Shown here: piece after piece, positions 1 through 8,829 of the stretch | How the letters are laid out: every line of letters begins with the position of its first letter | How positions within the stretch are numbered: position 1 is the stretch's first letter | NCBI RefSeq assembly: GCF_003116035.1 | Contig: NZ_LGQW01000015.1 | Location: 5,744,796-5,808,795 of the forward strand | Reading direction: 5' to 3' | From: Azospirillum sp. TSH64 | GTDB taxonomy: Bacteria; Pseudomonadota; Alphaproteobacteria; Azospirillales; Azospirillaceae | DNA length: 64,000 nucleotides | Made by a program: the position numbers and the translations under genes | The notes under the pieces: model-generated | The model's database searches: none | What the model saw: only the letters and a program-made list of their open reading frames with translations | Told to the model about the DNA's origin: nothing

Positions 1-90
1 GTTGGTTGATTGAAGATTAACCCCTAAAGAGGTAGCATGGACCAGACCTTGTAATGGTTTACAGCCAAAGGTTTCCGCTCCGCCTGCCTC

Positions 91-1869
91 GTGGCCCGCA
101 AGCCTCGTGGATTGCCCTCTGGGATTGCCGTGGACCTTCTTCTGACCACCGGTACCTCTGCCACCGCTTCCGCCGCCACCGGCGGCCAGACCGGCCCCGT
201 GCCATTGGTCGCGCTGTATCCCGGCCCGGCCCTGCGGCTGGATTCGGCGCTGGCCGTCGCCGAAGCGAATGCCGAGGCGGAAGACATGATGGACAGCGAT
301 CCGCGCTGGCTGCCGGAGTTGCGCAACTGGCTGTCGGCCTCCAGCGTGGCGCCGGGGCTGCGCTCGGTGCCGGTGGAATCGCTGCGCGGGATCATGATCG
401 TCGAATGGGCCGGCGTGCCGCTGCCCGACGGCGGGTTCCTGCTGCTGGGCCGCGACGACACGCTGGAGCGCCAGCTGCGCCACACGCTGACCGAATCGCG
501 GCGGCGCTACAAGGATCTGGTGGAGGTCTCTTCCGACTTCGCCTGGGAGACCGGGCCGGACGGCACCTTCGTCTTCGTCAGCCATAAGGGTGCCTTGGGT
601 TATCCGGCCGACGCGCTGATCGGCCGCGACCCGCGCAGCTTGGCGCTGGAAGAGGCGGAAGACCTGCCGATGCCGTTCGACTGCCGCCGGGCGATCGACC
701 AGACGGAGCTGTGGCTGAAGAGCGCCGACGGCACGCCGGCCTGCGTCGTCGCCTCCGCCCTGCCGCTGTTCGGGGTGCAGGGCGACTGGATCGGCGCCCG
801 CGGCGTCTGCCGCGACGTGACCGAACAGGTGCTGCGCTCCAACGAGCTGGCGCGCATCCGGAACCGTGAACGGCTGCTCGGCCACATCGTCCATACCCTG
901 CGCGACAGGCTCGACGCCGCGGAGGCGCTGGCCGTGGCCGCGACGGAAACGGCGCGGGCGCTCAGCGCCGACGGCTGCCGCATCTATCGGGCGGAGGAGG
1001 GTGCGGCCGGCGGCAATGGGGGCAGCCGTGTCGTGCTGTCGCTGGTGGCGGAGTTCGGCGCCAAATTGCCGGGCGTCGGCACCGCCCTGCTCGACCGCAT
1101 CGCCAACAGCGAAGGGCTGGTGACCGACCGGCTGGGCGACGTGCAGCTGATCGGCGAGCGGACGGAGTACCGGCAGGCGGCGAACGGCGCGCTGCTGGTC
1201 TGGCGCGCCGGCGATTCCGAGCCGTGGGACGAAGACGACCGCCATCTGATGTCGGGCGTGGCCGACCATATCGGCATCGCGCATGCCCATCTCGCCTACC
1301 AGGAGCGGCTGCGCCGCCTGTCGGAGCGCGACGGGCTGACCGGACTGTTCAACCGCCGCACCTTCTTCGAACGGCTGGAGGAGTCGATCTCCCGGCCGGA
1401 CAGCGGGCCGTCGGCCCTGCTCTATGTCGACCTCGACAATTTCAAGGCGGTCAACGACCTGCATGGCCACCAGCAGGGCGACGCGGTGCTGAAGGCCATC
1501 GGCACGCTGCTGAGCACCGGGGTGCGGCCGGGCGACCTGCCGGGCCGCCTCGGCGGTGACGAGTTCGTGTTGTGGCTGGGCCGCACCGACGAGGCGAAGG
1601 CCCGCATCGTCGCCGAACGGCTGCTGAACGGCATGCGCGATCTGGCCCACCTGTCGGCCAGTCCCGAGAAGCCGCTGGGCCTGTCGATCGGCATCGCCGT
1701 CCACACCCCCGGCCGCGGCGAATCGGTGCGGGAGTTGACCGACCGGTCCGATGCCGCCATGTACGACGCCAAGAAGAGCGGCAAGGGCCATTTCGCCCTG
1801 GCCCCCGCCTATCGGGCGGCCGCTCAGGCATCCTCCTCCGATGTTTCCGCCGCGGAGCCTATACCGTGA
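91..1869 (+). CDS. Diguanylate cyclase with PAS, GAF-like and GGDEF domains
   Basis: Predicted cytoplasmic sensor enzyme making cyclic di-GMP from two GTP. An N-terminal region of about 135 residues is unrecognised. A PAS domain follows (about 136-255, with DFAWETGPDGTFVFVS), then a GAF-like domain (about 270-405), then a GGDEF domain with an intact GGDEF active site at residues 488-492. An RxxD inhibitory I-site (RPGD) lies exactly five residues upstream, so product feedback is expected. No transmembrane segment is seen. The start is a GTG; an in-frame TAA at 52-54 limits the N-terminus, and a later GTG at 130 is possible. A 5-codon mini-ORF (37-54) with an AAAGAGG ahead of it lies in the leader. 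The stop overlaps the next start (GTGA), implying translational coupling. Confidence 0.9.
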   Translation: MARKPRGLPSGIAVDLLLTTGTSATASAATGGQTGPVPLVALYPGPALRLDSALAVAEANAEAEDMMDSDPRWLPELRNWLSASSVAPGLRSVPVESLRGIMIVEWAGVPLPDGGFLLLGRDDTLERQLRHTLTESRRRYKDLVEVSSDFAWETGPDGTFVFVSHKGALGYPADALIGRDPRSLALEEAEDLPMPFDCRRAIDQTELWLKSADGTPACVVASALPLFGVQGDWIGARGVCRDVTEQVLRSNELARIRNRERLLGHIVHTLRDRLDAAEALAVAATETARALSADGCRIYRAEEGAAGGNGGSRVVLSLVAEFGAKLPGVGTALLDRIANSEGLVTDRLGDVQLIGERTEYRQAANGALLVWRAGDSEPWDEDDRHLMSGVADHIGIAHAHLAYQERLRRLSERDGLTGLFNRRTFFERLEESISRPDSGPSALLYVDLDNFKAVNDLHGHQQGDAVLKAIGTLLSTGVRPGDLPGRLGGDEFVLWLGRTDEAKARIVAERLLNGMRDLAHLSASPEKPLGLSIGIAVHTPGRGESVRELTDRSDAAMYDAKKSGKGHFALAPAYRAAAQASSSDVSAAEPIP

Positions 1870-3194
1870 CCCCGCCCGCCAATCCGCGTCCCGAAACCCT
1901 CGACCCCGCCGACTACGAATCCGCCAAGCGGATGGTGCAGAGCGAGGATCCGGCGGTTCGCCGGAAGGTTGCCGAGCATCCCAAGACCCGGCCGGAGCTG
2001 CTGTATTTCCTTGCCGCCGATGCCGCGGCCGAGGTGCGGCGCGCCATCGCCACCAACGCCGGCACGCCGCGGCAAGCCGACCTGCTGCTGGCCAAGGACC
2101 GCGAGGTCATGGTGCGGCAGGCGGTGGCGCGGAAGATCGCCCGCCTGCTGCCAGAGCTGTCGGCCGATCAGGCGATGCAGATCGAACGGCTGACGGTGGA
2201 ATGCCTGGAGACGCTGGCCCGCGATCAGGCGACGGAGGTGCGCGGCATCCTGGCCGAAGCGCTGAAGGACCTGCCCAACGCGCCGCACGGCGTGATCAAC
2301 CGGCTGGCCCGCGATGTCGAGCTGTCGGTCTGCGCGCCCGTGTTGCAGCATTCGCCGATCCTCACCGAGGAGGATCTGACCGACATCATCATGAAGGGGC
2401 CGGTGCGGGGCGCGATGACCGCCATCGCCAGCCGGCACAACGTCACAGCCTCCGTCGCCGACGCCATCGCGCGCTCGGACGACGAGGCGGCGGTGACGGC
2501 GCTGCTCGGCAACCCGTCGGCCCAGATCCGCGAAGAGACGCTCGACCGCATCCTCGATCAGTCGCCGCAGCACGAACCCTGGCATTCGCCGCTGGTCCGC
2601 CGACCGCGGCTGCCGGCCCGTGCGGTGGCGCGGTTGGCCAGCTTCGTCGCCGACAAGCTGCTGAAGGTGCTGCAGGATCGCGATGACCTCGACCCCGACG
2701 CCACGCGCGGGCTGGTGGAGGCGGTGCGCCAGCGGGTGGGGCAGGCAGCCGGCGCACCGCCCGGCCTGCCGCTCGGCCCGGTCGATTTCGGCGAGGAGGC
2801 CGTCGGCGGTGCCGCCGCCGGGCCGGAGAAGCCGGTCGAGCGTCCCGGCGACAAGGCGGCACGCCTGAACAAGGAAGGCAAGCTGACCGAGAAGCTGATC
2901 GAGGGCTCGATGGTGGAGGGCGACCGCGGCTTTGTCATGGCCGCCTTGGCGGAGCTTTCGCAGATTCCGCTGCCGGTGGTCGACCGCATCGTCGCCACCC
3001 ATGCGCCGCGCGCCGTCACCGCCCTGGTCTGGCGCGCCGGGCTGACCATGCGCTTCGCCCGGCAGGTTCAGTTGCGGCTTGCCCAGATTCCGCCAAAAAC
3101 AGCGCTTAATGCTCGGGACGGCACGCACTATCCGATGACCGATGAAGAGATGCGCTGGCAGCTCGAATTTTTCGGCGTCGAGGAGAAGGCGTGA
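1866..3194 (+). CDS. DUF2336 domain-containing protein
   Basis: 442-residue, mostly alpha-helical protein with HEAT-like repeats such as PAVRRKVAEHPKTRPELLYF and AAEVRRAIATNAGTP, the pattern of DUF2336 proteins of Alphaproteobacteria. Their biochemical role is not established, though they recur beside two-component and c-di-GMP genes. The GTG start overlaps the stop of the diguanylate cyclase by four bases, so the two are probably made together and may work in one signalling path (inference). A charged, Pro/Gly-rich linker sits around residues 300-345 before a C-terminal helical block. No catalytic motif or signal peptide is visible. The reading frame is open well upstream of 1866, but that part lies inside the cyclase gene. 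Confidence 0.85.
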   Translation: MTPPANPRPETLDPADYESAKRMVQSEDPAVRRKVAEHPKTRPELLYFLAADAAAEVRRAIATNAGTPRQADLLLAKDREVMVRQAVARKIARLLPELSADQAMQIERLTVECLETLARDQATEVRGILAEALKDLPNAPHGVINRLARDVELSVCAPVLQHSPILTEEDLTDIIMKGPVRGAMTAIASRHNVTASVADAIARSDDEAAVTALLGNPSAQIREETLDRILDQSPQHEPWHSPLVRRPRLPARAVARLASFVADKLLKVLQDRDDLDPDATRGLVEAVRQRVGQAAGAPPGLPLGPVDFGEEAVGGAAAGPEKPVERPGDKAARLNKEGKLTEKLIEGSMVEGDRGFVMAALAELSQIPLPVVDRIVATHAPRAVTALVWRAGLTMRFARQVQLRLAQIPPKTALNARDGTHYPMTDEEMRWQLEFFGVEEKA

Positions 3195-3225
3195 CGTTTT
3201 CCCCCCTGTTCGGGTTGTCTCCGGT

Positions 3226-3858
3226 ATGCGTGTCGCCTTTCTCGCCTTCTTCTTCGTCCTGATCGCCGCCGCCACCAGCTTCGCCGCCCCGCCGCGCGAA
3301 ACGCCGGAGGAGCGCGAGGTCGCAGCCACCTTCGACGCCGCCCGCACGGCGCTGTCCGAGAAGCGTGGGTCGGCGGTGATCCCGCTGCTCACCCGCAATT
3401 CGGTCAAGACGCTGGAGTCGGTGCGCGACGCCGCCCGCCAGCCCGGCGATGCGCCCCTGCAACGGCTGGAGCCGGCGGAGCGTTTCGCCGCCATGGGGCT
3501 GCGCCGCTATCTTGGCCCGGCGGACCTGCGGCGCATGTCGGTCGGCGACATCGCCAACCATGCGCTGAAAGCCGGCTGGCTCGGGCCGAACGTCATCTCC
3601 CGCAGCGCGCTGGGGCCGGTGCGGGTGAAGGGCGACCGGGCGTCGGGCCTGCTGATGGTCGACAACCGGCCGGCGCTGGTTCCTGCCGATTTCGTCCGCG
3701 AGGGCGGGGCATGGCGCATCGACCTCGCCAGCGTCTTCACCTTCGGCGGCCAGATGCTGAAGGGCTTCGCTGCCATGGCCGGCAAGGACGAAACCGCCTA
3801 CATCGGCGAACTGCTCGACCGGCTGCCGGCCAAGCCGGGAGCGATGAAGGTGCAGTGA
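3226..3858 (+). CDS. Secreted hypothetical protein, possibly NTF2-like fold
   Basis: 210-residue protein with a clear signal peptide (MRVAFLAFFFVLIAAATSFA, then APPRET), so periplasmic or exported. The mature part is helical at first and ends in a strand-rich segment (VPADFVREGGAWRIDLASVF) resembling the last strands of NTF2-like or lumazine-binding folds; that is a weak resemblance, not an identification. It follows the DUF2336 gene by 31 bases and probably shares its transcript. The ATG at 3226 is chosen because it is the first residue of the signal peptide. No lipobox, catalytic motif or known family was recognised. Confidence 0.75.
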   Translation: MRVAFLAFFFVLIAAATSFAAPPRETPEEREVAATFDAARTALSEKRGSAVIPLLTRNSVKTLESVRDAARQPGDAPLQRLEPAERFAAMGLRRYLGPADLRRMSVGDIANHALKAGWLGPNVISRSALGPVRVKGDRASGLLMVDNRPALVPADFVREGGAWRIDLASVFTFGGQMLKGFAAMAGKDETAYIGELLDRLPAKPGAMKVQ

Positions 3859-4003
3859 TCCGGAAGCGGTTCTTCCATTCCCTTCATCCACCCTCTTTTA
3901 TCCAGCCTCATTAATCCCTCCGCCCGCATCCATCGGTGCGATTGCGGCGACTCCGACGATTGCGTAGACTCGCGCCCGCTTCCACCAAGTGTTGGCGCCG
4001 ACG

Positions 4004-4648
4004 ATGACCGCACCGGAAGAGACCGCTTCCTCACCGACCCCCGGCCGTGCCGTGCCCTGCGGCGCCCGGTTCCGTGCCGCCGTTCTGGAACTGGCCGCCG
4101 CCCGCGGGGCAGCAGTGCCGATGCTTGTGGCCGCCGCCCTGCTGCTGGCGCCGAAGGGGGGTGCCGATCCGGGCCTGCGCGACCCGGAGGGGGAGGCGCT
4201 GCTGGAGGTGGGGGAAACCGACGCCAGCGACGGCACGATCCGCAAGGCGCTGGCCGCCGCCCTGGCGCTTGCCGGCCCCGGTGCGCGCATCCTGCCGGGC
4301 GAGGATGTCCGCCGGCTCGAAGCCGCGGTGGAGACGCTGGGCTATCGCAACAAGACGCTGGCCCACGCGCTGCAACGCCTGTCGTTCCAGCCACTCGACG
4401 GCCGCATCACGCAGGTGCGCGACGCCGCCCAGCTGTTCGGTTTCGTCAATGAATGGTGCTTCGACGAGGATCAGGTCCGGCGGCGCTTCCGCGAACTGGC
4501 GCCAGTCTATCACCCGGACACCGGCATCGTCGCCTGCCGTGAGCGGATGGGCCAGCTGATCGACGCCCGCAACCTGCTGGTCCGCCATGTCCGCAGCGTC
4601 TACGGCTCCGGCGACTGGATGGCGCAGCGGGGCGGGCCCTCCGTTTAA
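4004..4648 (+). CDS. Protein with C-terminal J-domain-like HPD motif
   Basis: 214-residue protein, Ala-rich at the N-terminus. Its C-terminus has an HPD tripeptide at residues 170-172 after an RRRFRELAPVYHP helix, followed by a helix ending in QLIDARNLLVRHV. This is the helix II - HPD - helix III layout of DnaJ J-domains, which stimulate DnaK ATPase. Residues 30-70 hold a hydrophobic stretch (AAVPMLVAAALLLAP) that could be a helix or membrane anchor. The ATG at 4004 is preferred; a GTG five codons upstream is possible. It stands alone between the diguanylate cyclase group and a convergent pentapeptide gene, so no partner is indicated. J-domain assignment is by eye and moderately secure. Confidence 0.7.
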   Translation: MTAPEETASSPTPGRAVPCGARFRAAVLELAAARGAAVPMLVAAALLLAPKGGADPGLRDPEGEALLEVGETDASDGTIRKALAAALALAGPGARILPGEDVRRLEAAVETLGYRNKTLAHALQRLSFQPLDGRITQVRDAAQLFGFVNEWCFDEDQVRRRFRELAPVYHPDTGIVACRERMGQLIDARNLLVRHVRSVYGSGDWMAQRGGPSV

Positions 4649-4687
4649 AACTTCGGCCGCCTGAATTCGGAGTCCTGAACCGACCGC

Positions 4688-6040
4688 TCAGCTGGCCAGC
4701 CCGATCGCCTCCTCGACGATCGCCTGGTCCATGGTGGCGCCGTCCAGCACCGCACCGGTCAGGTCGGCACCGGTGAGGTCGGCTTCGCTGAGGTTGGCGC
4801 CGCTCAGGTCGGCACCGGCGAGATTGGCGCCGGAGAGGTTGGCCTTGCGCAGGTCGGCCTTGCACAGCAGCGCCATGCCGAGCCGGGCGCGTTGCAGGTT
4901 GGCCCGCCAGACATGGCCGCTCATCGTCTGGATATGGACGGGGCCGAGCTGGGCGCCGGTCAGGTTGGCGCCGGTCAGGGTGGCGCGTTCGAAATTCACC
5001 CCGCGCAGGTCGGCCTTCGACAGGTCGGCCTTGCGCAGGTCGGCCAGCGACATATCGGCTATCGCCATGGCGGCACCCGACAGGTTGGCGCCGCGCAGCG
5101 CGATGCATTGCAGGATCGCCGCCGACAGGTTGATCCCGTCCAGCCTGCGCCCCGACAGGTCCAGCGCCGACAGGTCGGCGCGCTTGCCGGCCTTGCCGCC
5201 GCTGTCGATCCAGCTCAGATGCTCCATCAGCATCTCGCGCAGGTCGTCCTCCGGGTTCTCCAGCGTCTTTGCCAGCACCGCCGCCTGGAGGTTGGGCGAA
5301 CGCATCTGCGCCGCGTCCAGAATGGCGCCGATCAAGGTGGCGCCGCTGAAATTGGTGCGGTTGATGGCGCAGCCGGTCATCACCGCCCCGGACAGCCGGG
5401 CGCCCGACAGGTTCGCCTCCGTCAGGTCGGCGTCGGTCAGGTCGCAGCCGGTCAGGTTGGATCCGGTCAGGTTGGCGCGCATGAACTTGGTGCCGCGCAG
5501 GACGGCGTCGGTCAGGTCGGTCTGCATGACGAAGGCGTTGGCGATCTTGGCCCGCGACAGGTCGGCGCCGCGGATGGTCGCCGCCGTCAGTTCCGACGTC
5601 AGGACGGAATCCTCATATTCATGGGCGTACATCTCGCCGCTGGAGTCGTAATGCAGCAGCGTGCCGTCGCGCAGGTCGACCTCCACCAGCGTCGCCTCGC
5701 TCAGCACGGCGCCGCGCAGGCAGGCGCCGCGCAGATCGGCCCGGCGCAGATCCGCCTTCTCCAGGTTGGCGAGCCGCAGGTCGGCGGCATAGAGGTTGGC
5801 GTTGGCGAGGTTGGCGCCGGTCAGCCGGGCGCTGAACAGCTTCGCCCCCGACAGGTCGGCGTCGGACAGGTCGATGCCGGACAGATCGAGGTGCGACAGG
5901 TCGCGCATCTTCAGGTTGGCGCGCACGCCGCCGGGCTGGCTTTTGCGGAATGCCTGGTGCCGCAACAGGATCGCGTTGAGCTGGCTCTGGGTCAGCTTGG
6001 TTCGCGGGCTGTTGGACCCAAAGCCCTGGGCGGACGACAT
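4688..6040 (-). CDS. Pentapeptide-repeat protein
   Basis: 450-residue soluble protein built largely of tandem A(D/N)LXX pentapeptides in two blocks (about residues 45-110 and 180-450), which fold as a right-handed quadrilateral beta-helix. The blocks are separated by an insert that includes a short non-repeat segment (LENPEDDLREMLMEHLSWID). There is no signal peptide. Some members of the superfamily mimic DNA and protect gyrase, but most are of unknown function and nothing here points to gyrase. An ATG at 6049 is also possible; 6040 is preferred because the AGAAGG sequence sits 10 bases upstream of it but only one base from the other. It is divergent from ffh. Confidence 0.88.
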   Translation of the reverse strand: MSSAQGFGSNSPRTKLTQSQLNAILLRHQAFRKSQPGGVRANLKMRDLSHLDLSGIDLSDADLSGAKLFSARLTGANLANANLYAADLRLANLEKADLRRADLRGACLRGAVLSEATLVEVDLRDGTLLHYDSSGEMYAHEYEDSVLTSELTAATIRGADLSRAKIANAFVMQTDLTDAVLRGTKFMRANLTGSNLTGCDLTDADLTEANLSGARLSGAVMTGCAINRTNFSGATLIGAILDAAQMRSPNLQAAVLAKTLENPEDDLREMLMEHLSWIDSGGKAGKRADLSALDLSGRRLDGINLSAAILQCIALRGANLSGAAMAIADMSLADLRKADLSKADLRGVNFERATLTGANLTGAQLGPVHIQTMSGHVWRANLQRARLGMALLCKADLRKANLSGANLAGADLSGANLSEADLTGADLTGAVLDGATMDQAIVEEAIGLAS

Positions 6041-6191
6041 CGCCGGCATACCTTCTCTATTTGGTGACTCATAATCCGAAAGAGTCGCCAAAATTTGGTT
6101 AAGGGTTGATGGCTTGTGACAAGCTTGGGGCCGATAACCGCCTCCGGGCAAGGCAGACGTAAGGACGACAGCAAAAGACCGACTGTGGCGG

Positions 6192-6220
6192 TTGACTCGG
6201 CCTGCCGGCTTCTCTATGGT
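6192..6220 (+). promoter_or_regulatory. Sigma-70 type promoter for ffh
   Basis: TTGACT (6192-6197), a 17-base spacer, then TATGGT (6215-6220): a near-consensus promoter. Predicted transcription start is near 6227, giving a leader of about 147 bases before ffh. The rest of the 333-base gap (6041-6373) shows no other gene; a promoter for the leftward pentapeptide gene must lie here but no convincing one was seen. Confidence 0.65.
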
Positions 6221-6373
6221 CCGCCGACCTGTCTTCCGCAAAGCCGATAGACCGGGTACCCCGGCCCAACGCCGGGTATCTCCGCCAGTCCGCGAAATTC
6301 GCGCACTGGCGCTTTCGTGCTTGTGCGGGTGGCGGCCCTGACGCTGGACCCGGAACTGGGGAACGAGTATCGC

Positions 6374-7759
6374 ATGTTCGAAGGCCTGACCGGACGCCTG
6401 GGCGACATCTTCGACAAGCTGCGCCGCCGTGGCGCGCTGACCGAAGAGGACGTCTCCGCCGCACTGCGCGAAGTTCGCGTGGCGTTGCTGGAGGCTGACG
6501 TCGTTCTGCCCGTCGTCAAGCAGTTCGTCACCCAGGTGAAGGAACGCGCCGTCGGGCAGGAGGTGCTGAAGTCGGTCACCCCCGGCCAGCAGGTCATCAA
6601 GATCGTCCACGACAACCTCGTGGAGATGCTGGGCGAAGGCGCCGAGATCAACCTGAACGCCGCCGCCCCGGTGCCGATCCTGATGGTCGGCCTCCAGGGT
6701 TCCGGCAAGACCACCAGCACCGCCAAGATCGCGCTGCGCCTGAAGACGAAGGACCGCAAGAAGGTCCTGATGGCCTCGCTGGACGTCCGCCGTCCCGCCG
6801 CCCAGGAGCAGCTGAAGGTTCTCGGCGAGCAGACCGGCGTCGCCACGCTGCCGATCGTGCCGGGCCAGGACCCGGTCGCCATCGCCAGGCGCGCCATCGA
6901 GACCGGCCGTCTCGAAGGCTATGACGTCGTCATGCTCGACACCGCCGGCCGCCTCGCCATCGACGAGGAGCTGATGGCGGAGGTCGCGGCCGTCCGCGAC
7001 GCGACCAAGCCGGTGGAAACCCTGCTGGTCGCCGACGCGATGACCGGCCAGGACGCCGTCACCGTCGCCACCAATTTCAACGACAAGGTCGGTATCACCG
7101 GCATCGTGCTGACCCGCATCGACGGCGACGCGCGCGGCGGTGCCGCCCTGTCGATGCGCCAGATCACCGGCAAGCCGATCAAGCTGCTGGGCGTCGGCGA
7201 GAAGATCGACGCGCTGGAGCCCTTCCACCCCGACCGCATCGCCGGCCGAATCCTCGGCATGGGCGACGTGGTGTCGCTGGTGGAGAAGGCCGTCGAGACC
7301 ATCGACAAGGACGAGGCCGAAAAGCTCGCCCGCAAGATGGAGAAGGGCCAGGGCTTCGACCTCGACGACATGGCGATGCAGCTGAAGCAGCTCCGCAAGA
7401 TGGGCGGCATGTCCGGCCTGATGGGAATGCTGCCGGGCATCGGCAAGATCAAGGACCAGCTGAAGGACGCCAACGTCGACGACGGGATGATCAAGCGCCA
7501 GGAGGCGATCATCTCCTCGATGACCAAGGCGGAACGCAAGAACCCCGACCTGATCAAGGCTTCGCGCCGCAAGCGCATCGCCGCCGGTTCCGGCACCTCG
7601 GTGCAGGAGGTCAACAAGCTGCTGAAGCAGTTCGAGACCATGCGCGGAATGATGAAGCAGGTGCAGAAGCTTGGGAAGAAGGGGATGCTGCGCGGCGGCC
7701 TCGGAAACCTGCTGCCGAAGGGACTCGGCGGCTTTGGCGGCAAGGGGCCTTTCGGCTGA
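6374..7759 (+). CDS. ffh: Signal recognition particle protein Ffh (SRP54)
   Basis: 461-residue GTPase that binds signal sequences on ribosomes with 4.5S RNA and delivers them to FtsY at the membrane. The N domain begins MFEGLTGRLGDIFDKLRRRG. The G domain has the P-loop GLQGSGKTT (about 106-114), DTAGR (about 189) and TRIDGDARGGAALS (about 247). The Met-rich M domain (about 330-430) contains MGGMSGLMGMLPGIGKIKDQ. The tail is Gly-rich (LGGFGGKGPFG). The start is the ATG of the conserved MFEGLT; in-frame codons upstream do not resemble Ffh. First gene of the translation cluster, 61 bases ahead of rpsP. Confidence 0.98.
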   Translation: MFEGLTGRLGDIFDKLRRRGALTEEDVSAALREVRVALLEADVVLPVVKQFVTQVKERAVGQEVLKSVTPGQQVIKIVHDNLVEMLGEGAEINLNAAAPVPILMVGLQGSGKTTSTAKIALRLKTKDRKKVLMASLDVRRPAAQEQLKVLGEQTGVATLPIVPGQDPVAIARRAIETGRLEGYDVVMLDTAGRLAIDEELMAEVAAVRDATKPVETLLVADAMTGQDAVTVATNFNDKVGITGIVLTRIDGDARGGAALSMRQITGKPIKLLGVGEKIDALEPFHPDRIAGRILGMGDVVSLVEKAVETIDKDEAEKLARKMEKGQGFDLDDMAMQLKQLRKMGGMSGLMGMLPGIGKIKDQLKDANVDDGMIKRQEAIISSMTKAERKNPDLIKASRRKRIAAGSGTSVQEVNKLLKQFETMRGMMKQVQKLGKKGMLRGGLGNLLPKGLGGFGGKGPFG

Positions 7760-7820
7760 CCTGACCGCCTCTCGAAATCACCCGATACCTGTTTGACTTG
7801 AGAAGAGAAAGTTTCGACCA

Positions 7821-8177
7821 ATGGCTTTGAAGATTCGTCTGGCTCGCGGTGGTGCGAAGAAGCGTCCGTTCTACTCGATCGTCATCGCGGACGCCCGCAG
7901 CCCGCGTGACGGCCGCTTCATCGAGAAGATCGGCACCTACAACCCGATGCTGCCGCGCGAGCATGAGCAGCGCATCATCCTGAACGCCGAGCGCGCCAAG
8001 CATTGGCTGTCGGTCGGCGCCCAGCCGACGGACCGCGTCGTTCACTTCCTGGCCACTGCCGGCCTGGTCGAGAAGCCCGCCGTCCGCGAGACCCCGAAGA
8101 AGTCGGCTCCGAAGGCCAAGGCGCAGGAGCGTCTGAAGGCCGAGGCCGCCGCTGCCGCGGCTGCCGCCGAGGGCTGA
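7821..8177 (+). CDS. rpsP: 30S ribosomal protein bS16
   Basis: 118 residues, starting MALKIRLARGGAKKRPFYSIVIADARSPRDGRFIEKIGTYNP in two recognisable bS16 blocks; binds 16S rRNA during 30S assembly. The C-terminus carries an alphaproteobacterial-type Lys/Ala tail (PKAKAQERLKAEAAAAAAAAEG), longer than the roughly 82-residue E. coli protein. It sits in the conserved order ffh - rpsP - rimM - trmD - rplS. Confidence 0.97.
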   Translation: MALKIRLARGGAKKRPFYSIVIADARSPRDGRFIEKIGTYNPMLPREHEQRIILNAERAKHWLSVGAQPTDRVVHFLATAGLVEKPAVRETPKKSAPKAKAQERLKAEAAAAAAAAEG

Positions 8178-8253
8178 GGTTGGGTCTAAAGGTAAGGTCG
8201 GGCCGGTTGGCCCGCAGGGTTGAGGTCGTGACGACGTGCCGGGTGCTCCTTCG

Positions 8254-8829
8254 ATGACCGCCAAAATCTGTGTCGGCCAGTTCGCGGGATCGCACGGCGT
8301 GCGAGGGCTGGTGAAGCTGCGCAGCTTCACCGCCGAACCTGCCGACGTCATGACCTACGGCCCGCTGTCGGACGAGACCGGGACCCGCCGGTTCACGGTG
8401 ACGCTCCAGGGCATGGTCAAGGACAACTTCCTGGCCAAGGTCGACGGGGTGACCAGCCGCGAACAGGCGCAAGCCCTGGCCGGTGTGCGGCTCTATGTGG
8501 AGCGCGGCGCCCTGCCGGCGACGGAGGACGAGGACGAGTTCTACCATGCCGATCTGATCGGCCTGCGTGCGGAACTCGCCGACGGAACCGTCTACGGCAC
8601 GGTGAAGGCGATCTACGACTTCGGCGCCGGCGACGTGCTGGAGATCAGGACCGCAGGCGGGCCTTTGGAGATGCTTCCCTTCTCCAAGGCCTGCGTGCCG
8701 GTGGTCGATGTCCGGGGCGGCCGCATCGTCGTCGACCTTCCCGCCGTGATCGAGGCCCGCGAGGACTCCGGTGACGAGGCGGAGGAGGGTGAAGAGGACG
8801 GAGACCGGAGCGGGGAGGAGGGGCCGTGA
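8254..8829 (+). CDS. rimM: Ribosome maturation factor RimM
   Basis: 191-residue factor for 30S head maturation; binds uS19. The N-terminal RimM barrel has VGQFAGSHGVRGLVKLRSFT and the C-terminal PRC-barrel has FYHADLIGLRAE and DFGAGDVLEI. A very acidic tail (EAREDSGDEAEEGEEDGDRS) extends past the usual end. The ATG at 8254 is used; a GTG at 8236 is less likely. The stop overlaps the trmD start as GTGA, coupling the two as in many bacteria. Confidence 0.96.
   Translation: MTAKICVGQFAGSHGVRGLVKLRSFTAEPADVMTYGPLSDETGTRRFTVTLQGMVKDNFLAKVDGVTSREQAQALAGVRLYVERGALPATEDEDEFYHADLIGLRAELADGTVYGTVKAIYDFGAGDVLEIRTAGGPLEMLPFSKACVPVVDVRGGRIVVDLPAVIEAREDSGDEAEEGEEDGDRSGEEGP

Noticed and set aside
4688..6040. 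Direct repeats of about 15 bases (gcaggtcggc type) as a non-coding repeat or CRISPR-like array
   Set aside because: They are the coding sequence of pentapeptide repeats in frame on the minus strand, without spacers.
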